Made by a program: the position numbers and the translations under genes
The notes under the pieces: model-generated
The model's input: the letters and a program-made list of their open reading frames with translations, nothing else
What the model was told of the DNA's origin: nothing
Database searches by the model: none
Assembly: GCF_037976325.1 (NCBI RefSeq)
Contig: NZ_CP150265.1
Location: forward strand, 5,531,001-5,595,000
From: Paenibacillus sp. FSL K6-3182
Lineage (GTDB): Bacteria > Bacillota > Bacilli > Paenibacillales > Paenibacillaceae
Direction of reading: 5' to 3'
DNA: 64,000 nt
Shown: piece after piece, positions 36,373 to 44,293 of the stretch
Layout of the letters: each line of letters opens with the position of its first letter
Numbering within the stretch: position 1 is the stretch's first letter

Positions 36373-38699
36373 GTAATGCCTTCGAACTTTTTAAATATGC
36401 GGTGGAAGGTATTCACATCGTTGTAACCGACCATCAGCGATATTTCGCTGACATTATATTTCTCACTGGTAAGCAGCAATTTGGCCTGCGCCAACCGCGT
36501 CTTGTTAATGTAGTCGAGCAGAGATTCGCCCGCAAGATCCTTAAACAGTTTGGAAACATACGACGGCGTCATGGAGAAGGCTTCCCCGATCATCGAAATG
36601 TTCAGGTTCTCGTCTTGGTAATACTCGTTAACATATTTCATGACCTTATCGATTAGCGGATTGCTGCAGTATTCGCGGTTATTATTAACGTAGCCGCACA
36701 AAAGCTCCAGCATATCGTATAGCTGGCTGCGCATCTCCCCAACCGTCTGGCATTGCATCAGGCGTTCGATGGCGCGCACTCCGTCAGGCATATCCGGCTT
36801 GCCCGCGATGCGGATTTCTCCGATTACTTTTTGCAGCGTTGCCATCAGATCGAACATGAGACATTTCGCTGTATGGAATGGATACGGCTCTGTCGTAACA
36901 TTTTTCTGAACAATCTCCCCGACAAACGTTTTCGCCTTTTCGAGCTGGCCTTCGCGAACCATAACGATCAATTGCTGCTCGGCCTTGAGAGGATAAAAAT
37001 AACCACCAGGAGCAGTCCCCTGGTTGTCGCTGCCGCTCAGGTCCGCATAATGAATAATGCCCCCGCTGCCTGCAATGATACGGTATTCCATCGCCTCGAC
37101 CGCTTCCTGAAACGCCTGGAAGATGCCATATTCGCCCTCCTGCTGTGCACTGATGGCAGCGGTCAACTGGACATCGGCATGACTTGCGATGAACGACATC
37201 GTTTCTTCCGCGATGTGCTCCAGCTCCCCCCGCTGCTTCTCCGGCGAAACAAGCTGATGGTTGACGATGCAGGCGAGCAGCTCCTGGTCCAGTTCTACCG
37301 CATAGGCGTTAACGGACTTTCGCGCAACCTCCTCGACCACATTGGCGATCAGGAAGTGCAGCAACCGCTTGTTATGTACCTGATCCTCATCCTTACGATG
37401 GAACTTGCCGAAATGCTCGATGCGCAGCAAGATGACAGAAAATCCGCCCAGCGGGAAGCGCAGGTCATAGGCTGAGAACGATTCGTGCAGCGGGATATGG
37501 CTGTCGAGCTGCCCCTTCAGCAACCGCTGCAGGAAATGCGATCGGAGTGTATTGTTATGCTGATTCAGCTTGTTATGAAGCTCCTCCTTCTCATGGAAGG
37601 TGCTGCTCAGCGCCTGCTCCAGAAAGGAGTATTCATTAGAGCCGCGATCGAATGTAACACCTGCCTTGAACGACAAGCTCTGTATAAGCGCATGAATAGG
37701 CAGGTAGTTCCGCTTGAGCAGCCAATACGTCACACCACCGCCAATAATAAGGCAAAGCAAGATGCTTGCGATCGTCAATTGCTCTACCACGTTCATCTTC
37801 TGGTGGTATACGCCCGCCGGAAGCGTCATTACATATTTCCATCCCGTAATGGAGGAGGTCGTGTAGGATGCAACAAGCTTGCTACCGGAAGCCTCGATCT
37901 CCAGTTGCCCCGACTCTTCCGGCATATCGCCGTAGTGCAGAGCAGGTTCCGCCAGCGACTCGCCCGTAGACGCAATGAACCGGTTGTCTTCATCCAAAAT
38001 AAAGATTGTGCCTTCCTCAGGCACCGACGCTTGCTCCAGCAGCTTGCTGCGGTCAATCATGAATAGCAAGACAGCTCCCGGCTGATTCATGATCGTTGAC
38101 GTCGCATTTTGGGCATACATGACCGTAGGCCTCCACTCATTCTCTTCAGACACAACAACCGAGTGGTAGCCTTTAATGTACCATTGGTCAAAATATTCTT
38201 GAAACGACTGGAATGGCATTTGCTCTTCAAGGCGGATATGGTCGTATAACCCTTCGATGTTCATACGGTTGTTGCGGGCGATGACCGTATCGCTATTTTT
38301 GTAGTAAATATAAATGCCTTCAAGAAAATCGTTAGCGATTTCGTATACGCGCAAATCATTGGCGATTTGGTATATTTCATAGTGATCTGAATCAGACAAC
38401 ATGGGATCGGCAGAAATAAATGATGCGATTCGCCTGTTGAGGCTCACCTCGAGGCTCAGGTTCTCGATTCCTTTGAACTGGCTATCTATGGCTTGCTCCA
38501 TCTGAACAAGAATGGATTGGTTGGCGCGGTTAATTTCGGCCTTTACAACGTTCAGCGTCGCGCCGTATATAACGCCGCTGATCAGAATGGGCACGAGCAG
38601 CACCGAAATGTATGAAAGCATCCAGGTCAGGAATACGCTGCGATTTTTGTGCCGGAGCTGCTTCAGATAGATCGTCCACCGGTTTCGAGTTTGGGCCAT
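36345..38699 (-). CDS. Membrane-anchored AraC-family regulator, 784 aa
   Basis: An N-terminal helix (about residues 20-48), an extracytoplasmic sensing region (about 50-295, Cache-like), a second helix (about 300-325), a cytoplasmic linker, and a C-terminal AraC domain with two helix-turn-helix motifs (about 680-784, ending NTFHRIFKKFEGITPGRYRE). This layout senses a ligand outside and activates transcription directly without a separate kinase. It lies 21 bases after the intracellular PL6 gene, and its likely target is the importer operon just downstream. ATG at 38699 with GGAGG. Confidence 0.85.
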   Translation of the reverse strand: MAQTRNRWTIYLKQLRHKNRSVFLTWMLSYISVLLVPILISGVIYGATLNVVKAEINRANQSILVQMEQAIDSQFKGIENLSLEVSLNRRIASFISADPMLSDSDHYEIYQIANDLRVYEIANDFLEGIYIYYKNSDTVIARNNRMNIEGLYDHIRLEEQMPFQSFQEYFDQWYIKGYHSVVVSEENEWRPTVMYAQNATSTIMNQPGAVLLFMIDRSKLLEQASVPEEGTIFILDEDNRFIASTGESLAEPALHYGDMPEESGQLEIEASGSKLVASYTTSSITGWKYVMTLPAGVYHQKMNVVEQLTIASILLCLIIGGGVTYWLLKRNYLPIHALIQSLSFKAGVTFDRGSNEYSFLEQALSSTFHEKEELHNKLNQHNNTLRSHFLQRLLKGQLDSHIPLHESFSAYDLRFPLGGFSVILLRIEHFGKFHRKDEDQVHNKRLLHFLIANVVEEVARKSVNAYAVELDQELLACIVNHQLVSPEKQRGELEHIAEETMSFIASHADVQLTAAISAQQEGEYGIFQAFQEAVEAMEYRIIAGSGGIIHYADLSGSDNQGTAPGGYFYPLKAEQQLIVMVREGQLEKAKTFVGEIVQKNVTTEPYPFHTAKCLMFDLMATLQKVIGEIRIAGKPDMPDGVRAIERLMQCQTVGEMRSQLYDMLELLCGYVNNNREYCSNPLIDKVMKYVNEYYQDENLNISMIGEAFSMTPSYVSKLFKDLAGESLLDYINKTRLAQAKLLLTSEKYNVSEISLMVGYNDVNTFHRIFKKFEGITPGRYREVK

Positions 38700-38720
38700 A
38701 GGTTCTCCTCCATGTTAGCT

Positions 38721-39902
38721 TTAGTCGGAGTCGGGACCGACGTCAATTCTTGTTAGAATGGCCGGACAACGAATATCCTCGACTTCCACTTTCTGATTGT
38801 TGATACATACCGCCGGAGACGGCCGGTATTCATATATGGCCTGTTGCTCCTTGCCGCATACACGATTGTAAGCGATTACACAATTCTCAGGTGCATAAGG
38901 AACCCGCTTGCCCAGCGTAATGCCATGACGACAATTCACAATCGTATTATTCACAACATGCGCGCGATAGACGCGCCAATGTTTCCTCATTTCCTGCTCC
39001 GTCGGAGCCTCCGGATAGCCGCCTGGACCCCCATCGTAGTTACCGCCGTCAATGAGCAGCGCATCCAACGTCAAGTTTTCCATATAATTATCAAAAATGT
39101 GATGGTCGTTGCCGTAAATGCGAAACCCGCCCATCTCTTCCTTCATGCCATCACCGATAAACACATTGTGATGAAAATGGTTTCCATGTCCGTGCCGTGC
39201 AGTCACTTGGCCGGCGGAGCTTTGGAATGTGTTGTACCGAATTGTATTATAGCAGCTTTTTACCGAAATAATCTCGGGCTCTCCGTCGCAATTTTCAAAC
39301 AAGTTGTGTTGAATCGTAATATAACCGTTCGAGAGAGAGATTCCGGACAAGCCGAGCCGGATCGCTTCAAGCCCGTTGACAACTCGTGGGCCTATATGAT
39401 GAAAATAATTATATTCAATAACATCATGCTGCGAAATTTGTTCCCCGTCGCCATCAAAAATGACGAGCGGTCCAAGGTCGGCCTTTGGCCCGAACTCGTT
39501 GCGTTCGATTCGGTTCCAGCCGCTGCCGCTTCCCATCACAGACAGCAGGCTATACTCCGCCCCAACCTGTCGCGGCTCAAATCTATTCCGCGCAATCCTC
39601 ACATGCCGCGAACCGTCCAGAATGATAGATTCGCGCTGCTCGACCTGGAAATGCAGCCCCCATACCTCTACATAAGCAGAGTTCAAGATGCGTATACTTG
39701 ATTCGCCAGCTATCGTCGCTTTTCCTTTATTGACAGCGCGAATGCTTAATATGGCGGTGTCCGATCCCACTTTGCCTTCAATAATATAGTCTTCATTCCG
39801 CTCGTAAACGCCGTCTGCCAACAAGATCGTGGAACCAGGTTCTGCCCGGCCCATGGCTGCCGCCAACTCGTCGCTACTCGACACCCAATAAATAGTAGTC
39901 AT
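38721..39902 (-). CDS. Intracellular PL6-family lyase, 393 aa
   Basis: A single PL6 beta-helix domain without signal peptide or binding modules. Lys215 (SVKSCYNT) and Arg236 (ARHGHGNH) keep the 21-residue spacing of the PL6 catalytic pair, and long stretches match the secreted paralogue at 28973-31267 (ISQHDVIEYNYFHHIGP; RLGLSGISLSNGY; CDGEPEIISVKS). It probably shortens imported oligosaccharides so that GH88 can remove the unsaturated end. ATG at 39902 with GGTGGGAAG. A perfect 13-bp inverted repeat sits in its leader. The gene forms an operon with the AraC regulator. Confidence 0.85.
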   Translation of the reverse strand: MTTIYWVSSSDELAAAMGRAEPGSTILLADGVYERNEDYIIEGKVGSDTAILSIRAVNKGKATIAGESSIRILNSAYVEVWGLHFQVEQRESIILDGSRHVRIARNRFEPRQVGAEYSLLSVMGSGSGWNRIERNEFGPKADLGPLVIFDGDGEQISQHDVIEYNYFHHIGPRVVNGLEAIRLGLSGISLSNGYITIQHNLFENCDGEPEIISVKSCYNTIRYNTFQSSAGQVTARHGHGNHFHHNVFIGDGMKEEMGGFRIYGNDHHIFDNYMENLTLDALLIDGGNYDGGPGGYPEAPTEQEMRKHWRVYRAHVVNNTIVNCRHGITLGKRVPYAPENCVIAYNRVCGKEQQAIYEYRPSPAVCINNQKVEVEDIRCPAILTRIDVGPDSD

Positions 39903-39928
39903 CTTCCCACCTGCTTCCTATTAAATAG

Positions 39929-39966
39929 GCTGATATGATCCGCAGCCTCTGCAGGATCATATCAGC
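39929..39966 (-). promoter_or_regulatory. Perfect 13-bp inverted repeat in the leader of the PL6 gene
   Basis: GCTGATATGATCC and its exact complement at 39954-39966, separated by 12 bases, lie 27 bases before the PL6 ATG. No T-run follows directly on either strand, so it could be an attenuator, mRNA-stability stem or a protein-binding operator. It could also end transcription from the phosphoesterase gene upstream. Confidence 0.45.
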
Positions 39967-40121
39967 AACTTCACAACCTCTATTATGAAAGATACGTTTC
40001 CCATGCCATAGTGTAAAAAAATGAAACAATCATAAAAAAGTAAACTGAGGCTTAAAAATAGCGAAAATAATCACCTTGCAACCTGTAAACCGCAACCTGC
40101 CGGTGGACAAAACATGAGAAA

Positions 40122-40155
40122 GGACGTATCCCGATATCAAATCGTGGATACGTCC
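40122..40155 (-). terminator. Terminator of the metallophosphoesterase gene
   Basis: A perfect 10-bp stem (GGACGTATCC / GGATACGTCC) with a 14-base loop followed on the minus strand by TTTCTC, 30 bases past the stop. The gap down to 39967 shows nothing else. Confidence 0.65.
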
Positions 40156-40184
40156 CCATTGCAGTTGCCTGTTTACCAGCCCGC

Positions 40185-40895
40185 TTAACCGAAAAAAAAG
40201 TAGGCAACCTTCATCTCTTCTTCCTTCAACAGCAACTTTTGTGCTGCTTCAAGCAGAGGTGTGCGGTCATAGACAAGACTTTTCATTGCAATTTTGCCAT
40301 CGGTAATCGTGAAATAGTGCGCTTCTTTCGACGGATCGTCGCGACGGCGGTAAGACACGCTTCCCGGATTCAGCCACAAACTGGCGTCGCTCAAATAATG
40401 AATGCATCTACGATGCGTATGTCCGAATATAATGCGGCGATCTCCTGCGGTTCCAGTTGCCTCGCCGCTGCGTTCCGCCCAGAAGGCGTCGTACTTGGGC
40501 AAGCTGTCAATCGTCAAATAGTTGTCGTACAGATGCTGCATCGTGTAACTATACCCGTCCATCTCGAATGTTCGGTAGACTGGTATGCTTTCTAGGAAGG
40601 AAATTTCCGCTTCACCGAGCAGCCTTGCATTGCAATGTGCCCACTTAATCCCATCCTCCGCCACATCATGACTTCTATTGCCGTTTCGGTATAGGTCGAT
40701 AATAATGTCGTCGTGGTTGCCGCGAACGCAAATCGCATCGTTCTTATGCACCCATTCGATAACTTCCCGCGGGAAAGGACCGTAGTCTACGAGATCACCC
40801 GCGCAATAGATTAGGTCACAGCCTTGTTCTGCTTTGCGGATCGATTCCAATGCATAGACGTTGCTGTGAATATCCGAAATAATTAAAGCTTTCAT
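40185..40895 (-). CDS. YfcE/MJ0936-like metallophosphoesterase, 236 aa
   Basis: A calcineurin-like phosphoesterase with all metal-binding motifs: SDIHSN (Asp8, His10), GDLVDYGP, GNHDD, MQHLYDN region, and GHTHRR. Such proteins hydrolyse phosphodiesters or phosphomonoesters in the cytoplasm. ATG at 40895 with GGGAG about 11 bases upstream; a TTG at 40913 is possible. Not obviously tied to the polysaccharide locus beside it. Confidence 0.85.
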   Translation of the reverse strand: MKALIISDIHSNVYALESIRKAEQGCDLIYCAGDLVDYGPFPREVIEWVHKNDAICVRGNHDDIIIDLYRNGNRSHDVAEDGIKWAHCNARLLGEAEISFLESIPVYRTFEMDGYSYTMQHLYDNYLTIDSLPKYDAFWAERSGEATGTAGDRRIIFGHTHRRCIHYLSDASLWLNPGSVSYRRRDDPSKEAHYFTITDGKIAMKSLVYDRTPLLEAAQKLLLKEEEMKVAYFFFG

Positions 40896-40938
40896 AATCA
40901 GTTCAACTCCCAAAAATTCAAAATTCCCAGCAGTAACG

Positions 40939-41112
40939 TCACCGCTTCCGTCCGTGCAATGTATCCCCTGGCATGAAACGGTTGCGCTCCAGAGGATAAG
41001 CCATTAGCACCATGTCAGCCATCTCGGCGATGCCAACTTTACTCCCCTCGTCACCCGGCACGAACCCACTACAGCATTCGGATTTAAGTGTTCTCCCATT
41101 TGTCGAGCACAC
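40939..41112 (-). CDS. Doubtful small ORF of 57 residues
   Basis: A GTG at 41112 has a strong AAAGGAGG site, and the frame runs 57 codons, ending 43 bases before the phosphoesterase start. The product has three cysteines and a segment MADMVLMAYPLERNRFMPGD that looks like real protein, but I recognise no family. It may be a decayed gene fragment that still carries a translation start. Confidence 0.3.
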   Translation of the reverse strand: MCSTNGRTLKSECCSGFVPGDEGSKVGIAEMADMVLMAYPLERNRFMPGDTLHGRKR

Positions 41113-41308
41113 TCTCCCTCCTTTATATAAAAAGATGGAACTCTGATAAATCGTCAAAAGCTAAAACCGCCCTCATATATTTCTACTTCCTATCTGCAAT
41201 TTCTGGAATGGGCATCAAATTTTAAAAAAGTCACTCATGAGAACGTACATTTTCGAGAAAAAGGGCACGTACGCTGCCTCATATTAGCTTCCATTAGCTT
41301 AAAAAATA

Positions 41309-41333
41309 GAGCAGGTTACCGTAGCACCTGCTC
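41309..41333 (-). terminator. Terminator downstream of the GH95 gene
   Basis: An 8-bp stem (GAGCAGGT / ACCTGCTC) with a 9-base loop, followed on the minus strand by TATTTTTTAAG. The 41113-41516 gap contains this and no recognisable gene. Confidence 0.7.
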
Positions 41334-41516
41334 ATCAATGTCTTTTATTCAACAATCGTGACTCGTTTGTGCTCGGCAACCCTCAAATGCAAGGGGGACG
41401 GGATGTTTTTCATCCTATTTAGAAGATTAAATGATTAACTTGCTATTCCTATCAATTTTCTTGCGAAATCCTTATACATAAAAAGTCCGGAAATTGTCTG
41501 ATCATTAAGCTTGATA

Positions 41517-43913
41517 TCACAAAGCAGAAATTGGTCTAATTATATACTGTTCACCTGCAACTGTAGGAAAAGAAATTTTCTTAATATGCTGCTCCGACTT
41601 AGCTATAACTACTCCATTATTGATAGCTTCAATTTCTACTTCAGCATCTATTGTACAATTGCGTCCTAGCTTTGAAACAAGCTTGGCCTGCGAAAGCCTA
41701 CCGCTTGCCCATTCGATCCCTATCACGAATCCGCCGCGCGCACGCAAGCCTGTTATGCTTCCCGCCTGCCAAGTATCCGGCAAAGCCGGCAGCAGTTGCA
41801 GCTTCCCTGCATGTGACTGCAGCAGCATTTCAGCAATGCCAGCCGTTACCCCAAAGTTTCCATCAATCTGAAAGGGAGGGTGAGCATCGAAAAGATTCGG
41901 GTAAACTCCTCCAGTATGCCCTCTATCTGGGTCCCTCTCATCAACAATTCGCAGCAAATGACTAATTAATTTACGAGAACGGTTGCCTTCGCCAAAGCGT
42001 GCCCATAGTCCAACTTTCCATGCGAGACTCCAACCTGTTCCTTCATCACCCCGAATTTCTAAAGAGCGACGAGCTGCCTTGAACAAGTCACTATCGTGAT
42101 CTTTCGTAAATTGACTGCCCGGATAAACACCATATAAATGAGAAACATGGCGGTGATGGGGATCCTCTTCATCGAAATCAACAGACCATTCTTGGAGTCT
42201 GCCTCCTCTTCCGATTCGAAGCGGAGCTAACTTATCTCTCTTGCTGAGCAGCTCCTTCTGCCACTCCTCATCCACCTGCAGCACTTCTGCAGCTTCAACG
42301 CAGTTTGTAAACAGCTCCCAAATAAGTTCTATATCCATAGCGCTTGCCGTCGACACACCAACCAAGCTGCCATTCGCAGGATTTTTGAATTTATGCTCGG
42401 GAGAAGTGGAAGGCGATGTGACTAACGAGCCTTGATGATCCTCCGTTAAATAATCACTTATGAACAGAGCCGCCTGCTTCATAATCGGATATGCACGCTC
42501 TTTAAGAAATAGGAGACTACCACCAAATAAATAATGCTCCCATAAATGACTGCATAGCCATGCTCCCGCCATCGGCCATAGTGCCCAGACTGGATCGCCA
42601 TGCCCATAGTCGCCTACAGGCGCTGTTTGTGCCCAAATATCAGTATTTTGATGAGCTGTCCAGCCTCTTATGCCATAATGCACCTTGGCTGTCTCACTTC
42701 CTTTAATTTTCAAACTGTCAATCAAATCAAATAATGGGTCGTGACAATCGGGCAATCCGCAGGTCTCTGCAAGCCAATAATTCATTTGCGCATTAATATT
42801 CAGCGTCCAATTGCTGCTCCACGGCGCCCTCGTTTCTCGGTTCCATATCCCTTGAAGATTAGCCGGCTGACTTCCTTTCCGAGAGCTGGCAATAAGCAAA
42901 TATCGTCCATATTGGAACAATAGCTCTATGAGTCCATGATCATCAGCCCCGTGCATCCTAATCCGTTTATTAATTGGTATCTCTGATTCATGTTCCGATG
43001 AAGCCGAATCTAATTGCAATTGGACACGATCAAACAAAGGCTTGTAGTCGGCAAGATGTTTATCCTTCAGCACATCGAAGGACTGTGCTGCCGCTAGCGA
43101 TAATCGTCTTGCAACCTCCTCAGGCGGATTCTTCCCCTCATGAGTAGGCGACTTATCATAACCATTAAAGCTAGATGCAGCAGTCCATATAAGCATAACC
43201 GAAGAGGCTTTACTGACATGCAGACCGCTATCATCCAGCTCTATCAATCCACCATCCGCTGTTGCGGTTAGCCCCGCCTCAAAGCGAATAGCCTCACTTT
43301 CCACTTCTTCTTTATATACGATTGGGTTATCTGTACAATAATAGCTTGGATCCACATGATCCGGACAGCGGCCATTCATGACGAGACTATCGTCTCGCAC
43401 AGACATTCGATATTTTAGCGGACTCTGCATCCTAGCAGAGAAGTTAAGCGACGAAGCTTTGCTGGCAGTTAATCTCATTACTAGTATCTTATCTGGGTAA
43501 GAACAGAACGTCTCACGAATGATTCGGTTATCTCCCACCTTAAACTCAACGCGGGCTATAGCAGTCCCCAAATCAAGGCTTCGTTTGTATTCGGTGGCTA
43601 GATCGCCATGATAAAAATCGAGTATGAGATCTCCTAACGGCAAGTAGGATTGTGTATAGGGGCCCAACATAGACTTCGCTAACTCGTCTGCTTCTTCATA
43701 TCGCTCTTCTTGCAGCAGCTTCCTAACTTCGGGCAACACCGCTAATGAATTCGGATTATTATCTCCCATAGGGGGACCTGACCAAAGCGTATCCTCATTT
43801 AGTTGTAATCGTTCTCTTTCCACACCGCCGAAAATCATCGCCCCTAGATGCCCATTCCCAATAGGCAGCGCCTCTGTCCATACATCTGCCGGCTTGTCAA
43901 AATACATATTCAT
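41517..43913 (-). CDS. GH95 alpha-L-fucosidase, 798 aa
   Basis: Full-length GH95 without signal peptide. It has an N-terminal beta-domain with [18 protein letters not shown] and LNEDTLWSG, then a central (alpha/alpha)6 barrel with [18 protein letters not shown] and the catalytic region [11 protein letters not shown] (the two Asn that assist the inverting reaction). [10 protein letters not shown] supplies the likely general-acid Glu and FQIDGNFG a catalytic Asp. GH95 enzymes remove terminal alpha-1,2-fucose from H-type glycans; some family members act on L-galactose in plant polymers. Cytoplasmic, so it acts on imported oligosaccharides. ATG at 43913 with GAGGAG. It lies behind an AraC remnant and a cre box that probably control it. 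Confidence 0.9.
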   Translation of the reverse strand: MNMYFDKPADVWTEALPIGNGHLGAMIFGGVERERLQLNEDTLWSGPPMGDNNPNSLAVLPEVRKLLQEERYEEADELAKSMLGPYTQSYLPLGDLILDFYHGDLATEYKRSLDLGTAIARVEFKVGDNRIIRETFCSYPDKILVMRLTASKASSLNFSARMQSPLKYRMSVRDDSLVMNGRCPDHVDPSYYCTDNPIVYKEEVESEAIRFEAGLTATADGGLIELDDSGLHVSKASSVMLIWTAASSFNGYDKSPTHEGKNPPEEVARRLSLAAAQSFDVLKDKHLADYKPLFDRVQLQLDSASSEHESEIPINKRIRMHGADDHGLIELLFQYGRYLLIASSRKGSQPANLQGIWNRETRAPWSSNWTLNINAQMNYWLAETCGLPDCHDPLFDLIDSLKIKGSETAKVHYGIRGWTAHQNTDIWAQTAPVGDYGHGDPVWALWPMAGAWLCSHLWEHYLFGGSLLFLKERAYPIMKQAALFISDYLTEDHQGSLVTSPSTSPEHKFKNPANGSLVGVSTASAMDIELIWELFTNCVEAAEVLQVDEEWQKELLSKRDKLAPLRIGRGGRLQEWSVDFDEEDPHHRHVSHLYGVYPGSQFTKDHDSDLFKAARRSLEIRGDEGTGWSLAWKVGLWARFGEGNRSRKLISHLLRIVDERDPDRGHTGGVYPNLFDAHPPFQIDGNFGVTAGIAEMLLQSHAGKLQLLPALPDTWQAGSITGLRARGGFVIGIEWASGRLSQAKLVSKLGRNCTIDAEVEIEAINNGVVIAKSEQHIKKISFPTVAGEQYIIRPISAL

Positions 43914-44107
43914 TCACGTTCACTCCTCTTTGTTGTTTCCCGATATCTGCCGGGGGTTACGCCAACATATTGTTTAAATACTTTATAAAAATGTCCTAGC
44001 CACACAAATATTTGAAACGTGATCTGCTTTCTGAAACGTCTGCTGAGTATGTCTGGTAAAGGACTGGTCATAGAGGTTCTTGTAACAGGATGTGAATTCG
44101 TTTTCAT
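43910..44107 (-). pseudogene. AraC-type regulator remnant fused to a foreign start
   Basis: The 65-codon frame has a good start (GGAGG, 5-base spacing) but its first 40 residues look like no known domain. The end, FYKVFKQYVGVTPGRYRETT, is the unmistakable C-terminus of an AraC helix-turn-helix domain. A deletion probably joined the promoter and start of one gene to the tail of a regulator. It overlaps the GH95 start by 4 bases, so its translation could still feed ribosomes to GH95. Confidence 0.75.
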
Positions 44108-44134
44108 GTTTTCCTCCTTTCTATAGGCTTAATT

Positions 44135-44148
44135 ATAAAACGTTTTCA
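44135..44148 (-). promoter_or_regulatory. cre box upstream of the AraC remnant/GH95
   Basis: On the minus strand TGAAAACGTTTTAT matches cre at 13 of 14 positions, 28 bases before the ATG of the remnant. CcpA control of GH95 is likely. Confidence 0.55.
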
Positions 44149-44215
44149 TTCAATGAATACAGATCATTTATAAGCACTTAGGTATCCGATATTAAGGTGC
44201 TTTACATAAAACATA

Positions 44216-44255
44216 AAAATCCCAAACCCCTAAGTTATTAGGGGATTTGGATTTT
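44216..44255 (-). terminator. Bidirectional terminator after the GH35 gene
   Basis: AAAATCCAAATCCCCTAA pairs with TTAGGGGTTTGGGATTTT on the minus strand (one mismatch), loop of 4, followed by T. It lies about 38 bases past the GH35 stop. Confidence 0.75.
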
Positions 44256-44293
44256 GCTTCAGTTGGGCTATTCGTTTGGTACGCCGTATCGGC

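Noticed and set aside
38844..39701. Plus-strand open frame of 285 codons antisense to the intracellular PL6
   Set aside because: Shadow of the PL6 gene, with no start site and no recognisable domain.
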